From positions 1,116,001 to 1,180,000 of the forward strand of contig JANFNE010000004.1 in NCBI GenBank assembly GCA_024867545.1: 64,000 nucleotides of DNA, in the 5' to 3' direction. Made by a program: the position numbers and the translations under genes. The DNA is from Phytopythium helicoides (Eukaryota; Oomycota; Peronosporomycetes; Pythiales; Pythiaceae). Position 1 is the first letter of the stretch, and every line of letters starts with the position of its first letter. Shown here in pieces: positions 44,001 to 53,378 of the stretch. The notes below the pieces were generated by a model. That model had not been told where the DNA came from. It saw only the letters and a list, made by a program, of their open reading frames with translations, and did no database searches.

Positions 44001-45582
44001 GCACTCACTTGAGCGACAGCGTGACAAATTGCAGATGGACGCACTGCTAGAACAATTGCAATCGACGCTAGCACACTTACAATTAACTCACGGTCCGTCC
44101 GCAGTAGATGAGCAGCGCACAAGAAACCAGATCGAAGGAGCGGCGAGAATGCGAATGTTGTCGTCGCTCGAGACTTCGTCAAAAGCGTACGCGCAGCGCA
44201 GCGAGGATGAATGTCACAGACTTACGGGATTGCTGAGTACACTTGAAGGACTACTACGCAGCTTCCGGCAGGAACATCTGGAAGAGAAGGAGAGACTAAG
44301 ACAAGAACAGCTTCGGTTGGATGTCTTGGCGACGCATTTTCAGGCACAAAGCACAGTACTGCATGAGCGCGCTGATGCCAATTCACAGTTATTGGCAAAG
44401 TCACTTGCTGCATCTCTCCAGGACGCCAGGATGGCTGATGCGAGGGTGTCGACACGCCGCCATCAACTCGAAGAGCACGAGCGAATGCTGTTCCAAGAGC
44501 GAGCCGAGTTTGCTGCTTATCGAGAGCAAGCGATTGCGGAACATGCAAGGGAGGAACAGGAACTGGCTCAGCAAAGGCGTGATATTGAAGTTCAGTGGCG
44601 GGAACTAAATGAAGAGCGAGCAGACCTGGAAAATGTAATCGCTGCACATGAACTCGATTTCCAGCAACTGCAACGAGAGTCGATAGCTTTAGAAAACGAA
44701 AAGCAATGTGTCTCAGAGCGCGCTGAACAAGTAGCCGAGTTAGCGAAGCGCCTCGAACAGTTCACATCTCAGCTGGTATGTCAAGAAGGTGACACGGAAG
44801 CTCGACTTGAGCAACTCAACATACGCGAACGGGCTGTAAAAGAAGCGCGAGAATCGATTACCGAGAGGGAAAGGCGATTAAATGAGCAACTACGTCAGCT
44901 CGATCGAGCGCGTGGTCGGCTGAATGAGCAGCGAAAGCGTCACTTAGTCGCTGCAGTCACTCCATATTCTGTACAGAGGACAAATCAAAGCCCTGATGGC
45001 CGGAAATCGAGACCGATTAGTAGAGATACCGAGTTTAGGGTATCTACGGGAACGAAGGATAGTGTTTCTGAAGTGAGAACTACCGCACCTCCGTTCATCA
45101 ACAGCAAGGTCACACGAAGCAAGAACGTAGGCATTGACAATCAGCATGACCACATCATGGCGTGGGAGACGACAACCGACCTGTCAGAAAGCGATCCATC
45201 AGGACTGTCGCCAGCAATGAGGAAGCTCGTAGAAGAAAATTGGCAGCGAAAAGAGTGGCAACTCGGTAATGGAGGTGCTGTTGATGCTCGTAACGAACGA
45301 GTGTGGCTCAGCTGTGTTGGCTTGGATACTTCAACATCTGCTTCACGCTCGCGACAAAAAGAAGATTATCGAGATTTGACAAAGAGTGATCGACGCAAGT
45401 CCCATCACGTACCTTTTTCTCCTCCTCCACCACCTCCGCCACAAGCACGACGAACATCACAGGTATGCATCGACTTGTGACCTTGAAAGGGTAAACAGTT
45501 TCCATGAAAACTACCACCTCAGGAGACCAGCCTTCAGAGCCACAAAATAATAACACCAGAAGATCACACGCCGACATGCTGA
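41035..45582 (+). CDS. Large coiled-coil protein resembling FBF1 (ciliary transition fibre)
   Basis: Exons 41035-41361, 41422-45462 and 45523-45582 give 1,475 residues; without the last splice it ends at 45480. The N-terminal half is disordered and repeats a short motif: DDLLDELLG, DDLLSELLS, DSLLMDLLG and DSLLEELLT. A Gln/Ala run (QAQLQAQAQLQ) leads into about 550 residues of coiled coil with EEKERLRQEQLRLDVLA. FBF1 has the same plan and anchors basal bodies of cilia. Oomycete zoospores are flagellate, so a homologue is expected. The 3' end lies in the left arm of the inverted duplication. Confidence 0.5.
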
Positions 45583-46443
45583 AAGTACGTGCCAAACGAC
45601 GAAAACGACTCCATGGTCTTCGTAGATTCAATTCACGGGAGGTATTATCAAGCAAAACTAGCCGTTCAAACAAATAAATAAATAGTCTTCTACCGCAGCG
45701 CAGTACTGCCTCGTGCCGAGGAGGCTCACGGTCATGTCGTGCCAGCAGCAACGAGCAGTGGCGGCGTCATGGCTTCTACGTGTGCCTAGCCATGAACTGA
45801 CACGCCTTGAGCTTTGAGGGGAGCGAAGACGCCGAGTCTGACATCACGATCAGAGACTGGAGGAGAGGCACTGGCAGCCGAGTCGTAGCCGACAGACTCG
45901 AGGCTGTGATCGAGTCGCGCGTGCTCTGAATCTGGGCCTCGATGCACTCCGCCATGTTGAATGATGTTGTGTATCGGTCTTCATACTCGAGCGGGAAGCA
46001 GCGCATCGCGTGCATCATGACGCACCGAGCCGTCGCGGCGCTGTCGTCCATATGCTCTTCCTCTTCCTCTGTCTCGTCGTAGTCGTAGCCATCGTTGCAG
46101 CGGCGGGCATACGCGCACCCATCAATCTCACTCAAGAAGGTAGCTCCCTTCATTGTCGTGTAGCCACTGACAGGAATTTCCGAGGTCGAAAGCACGTCAT
46201 CTTCTGCTGAGTCGTACGAGGCAATCGAGTCGCGCTGCGCAGCCATGACGTCGGAGGTACTCGTACTGGAGCTCGTGCACGTGCTGGCGATGGTGTCAAT
46301 GCTGAGCCGTGAGCTTGCGATATGGTTGCCGCACTCCTTGTCCGTAGATACCGCGGCGTTGCGCGCGATCGCCTCAGCGATGGTACTCGACCAGAAGCGG
46401 TACTCGTCGTCGTTCGACGCTCTCAGACGCAGGTTCCTGGACT
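45369..46443 (+). repeat. Left arm of a 1,075-bp inverted duplication
   Basis: Its reverse complement equals 49964-51038. Coordinates of matched bases always sum to 96407 (both ends and the PH-gene stop were tested), so there is no net indel. Several stretches of 100-200 bases compared by eye were identical. It contains the last part of the FBF1-like gene and the C-terminal 222 codons of the PH-domain gene. Sequence diverges abruptly outside both ends. Confidence 0.95.
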
Positions 46444-46913
46444 CCACGCCGTACTCGATTGTGATGGTGCGCTTCTTCACATCCCGGCGAGAGAGAGGCG
46501 ACAGTAGACGAACAGAGTGCTCCTTGGTGTTCTCGAGCGGGATGACGATGCGGCCGCCGAGGAGGCCGGCGCGGTTGACGACGAGCGTCAAGTCAGGCAC
46601 GCCCATAGCTCTCAAGCTGTCGCTGGCCTTCAGCAGCGCCACAGTCGTGTGTCGCCTGTCCGAAACAACAGCCAGCCAGGGCGAAGCGTTAGACGGGGTG
46701 CATGTCCAGCGACCACGATAGACCTCAATACTGGTGAACGTACCACAGCAGGCCGAGCGTCTGCAGCTTCAGCTTGCCACGGCATGAGAGTGAGACGGCA
46801 GGGGAGGTGCTGGGGTCGCACGAGACGCTGGGAGCCATCGACGAGGCAGCAGGTGTGGTCTCAAGACCGCCGAAAGAGAAGTGAGCAGAAGCCATCGTCA
46901 TGCTGTCCTGCAT
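45776..46913 (-). CDS. PH-domain protein
   Basis: Exons 46744-46913 and 45776-46655 give 349 residues. The N-terminus is Ser/Pro-rich. A pleckstrin-homology fold starts at SCRGKLKLQTLGLLWRHTTV, shows KKRTITIEYGVESRNLRLRA and ends with the helix DDEYRFWSSTIAEAIA, which carries the near-invariant Trp. PH domains bind phosphoinositides or proteins at membranes. The C-terminal 200 residues are acidic and Ser-rich. The last 222 codons lie in the left duplication arm, so a second copy of them exists near 50 kb. This is the intact copy. It is convergent with the FBF1-like gene. Confidence 0.75.
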
Positions 46914-47632
46914 GGTCTTGTCGGTCTAGTTTGTCTAGTCTCGTCTTCTTGTCCGGCGGAGAAGAGCAAGAAGGCCGACGGTCGCGAGAGAGCAGGTTCC
47001 GAGCTTGGGCTCTTGGCTTGGTTTGCGCGGAGCTTGGAAAATCTCGAAGTGAGCGCGGTCCGGCGAAAGGTCGAGGTTTTTTCATACTTTCGAATTGAAA
47101 AGTGATAGAAATGGACTTGATCGCCGAGGTTTTACTTTGGTTTTGGCGCGAAGACGCCATGTCCTAGTTGAAAAGGATCATGAGAGGACTGTCACTACGC
47201 CGTGAGGCACTTTCGCGACGGACACAGGACGAATAAGGTTACTATCGTGTCCACCCCTGCGTGTGCCATCTTCTTGTCTTCTTGTTCATGCGAGAACGCC
47301 TCCGCTCCTCCCTCTTCCGTCTCGCAAAGCGTTGCAGCACAGCGGTATCCTCGGGATCGGACGACTTCAACATCAACATGCAGACAATGGGTACAGTAAA
47401 CGTACAGTAAAACATGTGACAGTGCATGATCGTGTGACGGGACAGAGACCGACACTCTGACATGCTCTCATTGCTTCGGCTCGCAGGTATGGCCGTGGTA
47501 AGCCCGGCATCCAACGATAAAAGACGATGACTGGGAATGGAACCCAGTGAAAATTCAACAATGCCTGAGTAGACAGTGCTATCTGCGGGCAACGCTGAGC
47601 GCACCTGCAGACACTTTGTGGCCCCTGATGTG
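46914..47632. other. Spacer between the PH gene start and the Fanzor relic
   Basis: About 720 bases. The part near 46914-47160 is likely the PH gene's promoter. The part from about 47180 lies just past the 3' end of the Fanzor relic, where related elements carry their guide RNA. Short open frames occur on the minus strand (for example one rich in Arg/Lys near 47250-47350) but show no family. No terminal inverted repeat was found by eye. Confidence 0.4.
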
Positions 47633-49514
47633 TTAAGTTGGCGCTCGACAGAAAACGGTAGGTCTTGGTTGACCACGGAGCATGTAGAAGAGAAGCATGA
47701 GCATGTTCTTCGAGGCGTTGACGTCGCGGTTCACAGTAGTACCAAAACAGCCATTGGATCGACAATGGAGTACACTACAAACCTTGCACGTCCGCCATTC
47801 CTTGTCCGTGCTGTTCTTGACCTTGCAGAGTCGGAGACTGTACTGGTATTCTAGCCGCCGGTGGCAACGTGAGTGAAGCTTGCTGGTGCGAAACTCGTCA
47901 ATTGATTGAGCACGACAGTAGTTTCTCAATGTGTGCTCGAGTCTCTTGACCGGCCCCGCGGGGCACTTCTTGAGGAGTCCAGAGTAATCGGTATTGCTCC
48001 AATCTCCAAATCCAACCACCGTTCGCCTGCCTGCTTGCTGGGTCAGTCTCTGACATAGTTCATGAAGCTTTTTCTGCGCAAAGATGTACCGACCAAAACG
48101 CAGGTTGTGGAATCCCTTCGCCCGTGAAAATCCTAGCAGGTTTTCCATACGTGGAATAACGTATCGTGTGTACGTTTCCAGCAGCTCGAGCGACGCGGTC
48201 TTCTTCGACGGCATCTGAAGCTCGGCCGCCAAAATGTCGGGACGCCGCCCCTTCCAGCAAGCTATCTTCTGGTTGCTCTTGTGGTAGCGAGCATCCTCGT
48301 AGAACTCACGAGAAGAGGAGTGGATAGTCTCGCCGTCCTGGTTGGTTGCTACAAACAGATCTCGTCTGCCAGGATCGAGGCCCCACATGACATCATAATC
48401 CTTTTCCCTGAGTGGGCGGTCTGTCGCCGGATGGGTTTTCCGCATGACGATGCTGACAGCCTTTCCGTCCGTCACGATCTCTCCTACGAACTTCTTGTTG
48501 GCTGTTTCAAACTTCTCGATATTGAAGAGACTGTGCCACCAATCGTCTGCGATAGCATTCCAATCGTCCCCTTGAGGAGGCACGTGAACACCAGCACGTA
48601 GAAGTTGGCTGCGGAGCGCCGTCTTGCACATCTTGAAGTGCGAGCACTTGAACCCATTCTTTGTCGGCAGGAGACTGAACGTGCGGATCTCTGGGATGTC
48701 CTGTCGATGCTGAAACCGGCGATTCCTCTCTTCAATCGGTCAGAATCATGTAGGTGAGAGGAAGCAATCTGTTAGCCTCGTCGGACAAGTAGCCGCTCTC
48801 GTTGCGCGGGATCTGCTCTCGCCAAGCCTGCACCTCGGTATCGTTGCCGTTGTAGACAGGGTCCAGGATGCTCTTGATCATGACGTATCCCTCAGCACCA
48901 TTCAAGTCATAGACCCGCTTGATGTGACGGTGAAAGCGACGGTAGAAGTTGCGTACGATCGCGTTCTTGGTGTTAGTGGCCATCATTTGGGCTGCGTTCT
49001 GCTGCCACCCAGCGGTAATCTGCCGGTTGCTTGCACGTCGAGCGTCCTCACCTCGCCAAGCGTTGTACAGCGTGACTGATTGCTGGAATGCAGGAGACCC
49101 GAGTGTGGAGTTGGCGTTGCAAACACACGATAGGCATCTGTAGAAGAAGACCTGGTTGAGTGGCTCCTGGTTGAGTGGCTCCACTGCATCGCCCAGCTGA
49201 CACATCCGCACGGCGTGGATGTTGGCGAGGACGTAAGCCTCCAGCACGGCCTGGTCCATATCCGCCAGCACGGACTCCCACGGCAAAGTCATGGCCTCAT
49301 CGCTCTTGCAAAACGCCTTGAGCGACGTCTTGACGCACACAAGCGAGGACTTGGCGTTAGCTGCGTCACGAGCTTCGACTTTGGCTCGTCACCTCTTTGA
49401 CTGACTCTTGCGTGGTTCTGCACTGCGCTTCTTCCTTTTAGACCTAGCACCGCCTGACGTCGGACCAGCTGCACGTGTTGTCTTGGACCGACCTCGTCGA
49501 CTTGTGGAAGCAGT
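47633..49514 (-). pseudogene. Fanzor (eukaryotic TnpB-like RNA-guided nuclease), decayed copy
   Basis: The 3' frame (47633-48631, open further up) encodes a RuvC-type nuclease core. It has GLDPGRRDLF with Asp86, IDEFRTSK with Glu246 and NRDVNASKN with Asp303 (numbered from its first ATG), around a zinc-finger region (HSRC, CKVC). This order and the DEFRTSK and NRDVNASKN boxes identify Fanzor/TnpB. Just upstream TFSLLPTKNGFKCSHF also fits. The N-terminal part (to 48732) is in another frame, shifted near 48735. Further up an in-frame TGA (49389-49391) cuts off a basic, NLS-like segment with RSKRKKR. An unseen intron could explain one break, but hardly both. Confidence 0.82.
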
Positions 49515-49779
49515 TCATGGCCGTTTACGTGTATGCAGACAGAGCTTGCAAAGGCCGCTTTACTAGCTTGCCGTGGCTCATGATGGAGCTCTGGAGATGC
49601 TTCCTATGGCATTTTCAACAAGCAATACGAAGTGTCAATGCAGTGCTGTTGTCATTGCTGAGGGAGGGCATCGCGCAACCCGCTTGAGGCTGACGAACTG
49701 CTCTGCCAGCTTGTCAATTGGGCAGTGCTGTAACGACAGGTTTATTTAGTTTCCACGTTTTCCGATTGAGTGAGAGTTT
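49515..49779. other. Spacer upstream of the Fanzor relic
   Basis: About 265 bases between the relic and the chimeric frame. A plus-strand open frame (49475-49687) of 70 codons overlaps the relic's N-terminal part. It has no relatives I could name and is probably a shadow. No terminal repeat was seen. Confidence 0.35.
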
Positions 49780-50631
49780 ATGTCAATCGTTGTGCTGAGA
49801 AGGGTGAATGTCGAAATGGAGGGTTTTGTGGCCATCTACCACAGCGCCAATGCCGGCTACCCCGGCCATTCACCGTTTGCTCCACGCTCGTTGCTCGTTG
49901 CTCGGTGCTTGTTTTGTGTCAGTTGCTCGTTGCCTGCAGGTCATGATATGAATGTGAAGATAAAGTCCAGGAACCTGCGTCTGAGAGCGTCGAACGACGA
50001 CGAGTACCGCTTCTGGTCGAGTACCATCGCTGAGGCGATCGCGCGCAACGCCGCGGTATCTACGGACAAGGAGTGCGGCAACCATATCGCAAGCTCACGG
50101 CTCAGCATTGACACCATCGCCAGCACGTGCACGAGCTCCAGTACGAGTACCTCCGACGTCATGGCTGCGCAGCGCGACTCGATTGCCTCGTACGACTCAG
50201 CAGAAGATGACGTGCTTTCGACCTCGGAAATTCCTGTCAGTGGCTACACGACAATGAAGGGAGCTACCTTCTTGAGTGAGATTGATGGGTGCGCGTATGC
50301 CCGCCGCTGCAACGATGGCTACGACTACGACGAGACAGAGGAAGAGGAAGAGCATATGGACGACAGCGCCGCGACGGCTCGGTGCGTCATGATGCACGCG
50401 ATGCGCTGCTTCCCGCTCGAGTATGAAGACCGATACACAACATCATTCAACATGGCGGAGTGCATCGAGGCCCAGATTCAGAGCACGCGCGACTCGATCA
50501 CAGCCTCGAGTCTGTCGGCTACGACTCGGCTGCCAGTGCCTCTCCTCCAGTCTCTGATCGTGATGTCAGACTCGGCGTCTTCGCTCCCCTCAAAGCTCAA
50601 GGCGTGTCAGTTCATGGCTAGGCACACGTAG
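49780..50631 (+). pseudogene. Truncated, chimeric copy of the PH-domain gene
   Basis: From 49964 on, the frame is identical to codons 128-349 of the PH-domain protein, beginning inside the PH fold. It lacks the first strands of that domain. Upstream, 61 unrelated codons from an ATG at 49780 are fused in frame with no stop. The result is an open 283-codon frame with no intact domain. It arose through the inverted duplication. Expression is unknown, so it may be a dead fragment or a new chimeric gene. Confidence 0.8.
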
Positions 50632-51038
50632 AAGCCATGACGCCGCCACTGCTCGTTGCTGCTGGCACGACATGACCGTGAGCCTCCTCGGCACGAGGCA
50701 GTACTGCGCTGCGGTAGAAGACTATTTATTTATTTGTTTGAACGGCTAGTTTTGCTTGATAATACCTCCCGTGAATTGAATCTACGAAGACCATGGAGTC
50801 GTTTTCGTCGTTTGGCACGTACTTTCAGCATGTCGGCGTGTGATCTTCTGGTGTTATTATTTTGTGGCTCTGAAGGCTGGTCTCCTGAGGTGGTAGTTTT
50901 CATGGAAACTGTTTACCCTTTCAAGGTCACAAGTCGATGCATACCTGTGATGTTCGTCGTGCTTGTGGCGGAGGTGGTGGAGGAGGAGAAAAAGGTACGT
51001 GATGGGACTTGCGTCGATCACTCTTTGTCAAATCTCGA
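49964..51038 (-). repeat. Right arm of the 1,075-bp inverted duplication
   Basis: Reverse complement of 45369-46443, with no difference seen where compared. Because the left copy carries the complete genes, this right copy is probably the derived one. It ends inside the FBF1-like coding exon, 266 bases before the HisG stop. Confidence 0.95.
50825..51038 (-). pseudogene. 3' fragment of the FBF1-like gene in the right arm
   Basis: Copy of the last 31 codons of the long coding exon, its intron and the final exon of the FBF1-like gene (94 bases plus intron plus 60). It has no promoter or start of its own. Confidence 0.85.
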
Positions 51039-51304
51039 GTATACAATCCGCCGCAACTGAGGAACCTCATGGAAGAGAATTGACTGAAAAGTGGGTGGCG
51101 TACGTATTGGATCTCTTCATTAGTACAGGTTGATCTCACTACTGCAGGGCAACCTAGGCCTTTCGCAAATCAACTGCTGAAAATTGTCGGTTCCTGGTCG
51201 GATTTCTCTATGAAGATCTACGGTATATTAGCTCTCTCCCTCTTCGCTCGCTCACGCTGCTACTAGGTACGCACCAATCGACATCCAACATGTTGCCTGC
51301 CGAC

Positions 51305-52326
51305 TTAAGCGCGGCAGTTCTCGATGTTGAACACGATGATGTCCGTGGCTCCAATGTCGTGGAGCTTGTCCAGAATGTCGGCGACCTGGCCTTGCTCCAC
51401 CATTGCCGAGACTGCAAAGTCACCGTTCGTGAGCGTGTTGATCGTGGGCGACTTACGACCAGGCGTGACAGCCGTCGCGGCATCGAGCTTGTCCTTGCCA
51501 ATGTTGTACGTCACCATCTTGTACTTGGTAGCCGTAATGTAGCCAAGAATGCGCTGGTGGATCGTGTTCACGAGCTTCTGGCGCGTCGAGTGCGGGTTCG
51601 CAATCAGCACCGCCTCCGTGTTGAGGATCGTCGAGATAAGCTCCAGACCGGCTGCCTTCATGGTCGTGCCAGTCTCCACAAGATCGACGATGCCATCAGC
51701 GAGGCCAAGCGAGCACGCAGCCTCGACCGAACCCGACACGTACTTGATCTTGGTGGACACGCCGTCCTTCTCGAACTGCTTGAAGTACTCGCGCGTGACG
51801 ACGGGGAAAGACGTGACGATTCGCTTGCCCGCGAGCTGCTCAGGCGACGTGATGCCGTCCTTCACGGGCGTCTGCACGCCGAGGCGGCACTTGCCGAAGC
51901 CGAGCTTCATGAGCTCGACGACCTCGGTCTCCGACTCGGCCACGATGTCCTGGCCTGTGATGCCCAGATCCAGGTTACCCTCGCCCACATACGTGGCAAT
52001 GTCTGCAGCCGGCAGGAACACGAGCGTCACGGGCAGCGACGAGCAGATGGCGATGTCCACGCGGTTGGGCTGCATCAATAGCACCGTCAGCACGAGAGTC
52101 CTCCACGCAGCGATCCAGCAGCGAGCAGCCGCCGACGTACGCGGTAGTAGCTGAGGCCCGCGCCCTCGAGCAGCTTGATGATCTTGTCATGCAGGCGGCC
52201 CTTCTTGGGGATGGCGAACAGCAAGTTGTCCTGGGTCTGCAACCGCGCAACGCCGCGTCAGTTTCCGCCCAAACCGGCGCCGCGTCGACCTCCAGGAGCG
52301 CCAGAAGCCTCGCGAGGTACCTGCAT
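51305..52326 (-). CDS. ATP phosphoribosyltransferase (HisG), first step of histidine synthesis
   Basis: Three exons (52321-52326, 52141-52236, 51305-52069) give 288 residues. The first coding exon is only ATG CAG. The enzyme joins ATP and PRPP. Seen are AIPKKGRLHDKIIKLLEGAG, VDIAICSSLPVTLVFLPAAD, GEGNLDLGITGQDIV and the PRPP loop VSGSVEAACSLGLADGIVDL, followed by ETGTTMKAAGL. The C-terminal regulatory domain marks the long form. The order of blocks matches yeast HIS1. Oomycetes make histidine, so a normal nuclear gene is expected. The micro-exon depends on the GTACCT donor being used. Confidence 0.9.
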
Positions 52327-52768
52327 GAAGCTCGGAAGCGTGGGGACGTGCGAGTGCAATCGAGAAAGCGCGCGAATGGCGCCTAGCGGCCGAGGGAATC
52401 TCTCGCCGCGACTCGCCGCTGTTTGCGCAGCCAAGCGATTTTTCCGATGAATGCGCACGGTGCTCGGCGCTCGGCGGCTTCCTGGACAAACTATCCACCT
52501 CCTTTTTGTATGCTTATTTACGTGCACACTCCTTGTTTTGGGTGTACGCTGTCGAGGTAGTTTGGGTTTTGGCTCGAAACAGGAACAGCGCATGCACAAT
52601 ACGGGCCTTTTTAGCAGTTTTAGGCTCCAAAATTCAGTATTTTCGGATGGACTATAAAGTGGACATGGGTACACCCATATGTCCACTTTTAGGACAATAT
52701 GAAACTGCACACCCATGCTTTCAAAGCGCTTGCGGAGGGGGAAAGCTGGGCAGATCGGCGACGAGATA
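52327..52768. other. Intergenic region holding a near-perfect hairpin
   Basis: About 440 bases between the divergent HisG and the next gene. Sequence 52656-52689 is an imperfect palindrome: AAAGTGGACATGGGT pairs with a right arm reading ACCCAT-AT-GTCCACTTT, with a two-base bulge. The A+T-rich flank differs from the surroundings and may be a remnant of a small inverted-repeat element. No gene was seen. Confidence 0.45.
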
Positions 52769-53300
52769 ATGGACGAGCGCGAGTTCCGGCGCATGCTGGA
52801 GCGGTACCCGGTGGTGCGCACGCGCAACCACGCGCGCGTCGAGTGGAACTCGCTGGTGCGTGGGCGCGGACGTGGGGCTAGGGCTCGGTGGCGGCGGTTG
52901 GAGCTCACGAGCGCGCGGGTCGCGACAGGAGAGCGGCGCGGACGGCGCGACGGCGAGCGTGAGCGTCCCGACGCACGACCAGAGTGCGTGGCTGCTTGCT
53001 GGGAAGAGGGTGGGTGGAGTGGCTCACTTGCTGCGCTGCAGCGAACGCGATCGAGCCCACGCAGACGCTGGCGGGGGCGCTCGACACGTTCCTCTCGCCG
53101 TACTTCAGCTCCCCGGAGGTCGCACGCATCACGCGCGAGCTGGAGAAGGTGCGCGAGTCGTGGCGGTGCGACGCTGTGTAGGGAGCGTGGGCTCACGCTG
53201 TGGTGGTGGTGGTGGACAGGCCCAGGCGGACTTCCTGTCGGGGCTGTGTCTCGAAGACGTGAACGACATTTGCGCGCAGTTCGTCGAGGCCAAGCACTGA
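52769..53300 (+). CDS. Small unrecognised protein, three exons
   Basis: Exons 52769-52855, about 53056-53148 and 53220-53300 keep phase for about 87 residues. They read DEREFRRMLERYPVVRTRNH, then QTLAGALDTFLSPYFSSPEV and DFLSGLCLEDVNDICAQFVE. The first donor is GTGCGT. The first acceptor (ATCGAG) is poor and another choice a few bases upstream is possible. The protein is helical with no motifs. No family was recognised. It is convergent with the next gene, with under 80 bases between stops. Confidence 0.5.
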
Positions 53301-53378
53301 GTCGTGCGGAGGAATGGAGCAAAGCGTGCAATCTATCTACTTGTGGTGTGCTATCTATTCTATTGGAGCGGTGCGGAG

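Noticed and set aside
47633..48631. Bacterial IS605-type TnpB from contamination
   Set aside because: The window is clearly eukaryotic on both sides, with introns in the neighbours. The DEFRTSK and NRDVNASKN boxes and the NLS-like N-terminus fit a Fanzor better than a bacterial TnpB.
49475..49687. Plus-strand frame of 70 codons (contains DLVDLWKQFMAVYVY)
   Set aside because: It overlaps the Fanzor relic's N-terminal segment in antisense, and its apparent splice acceptor is just the complement of the Lys/Arg codons. No family resemblance.
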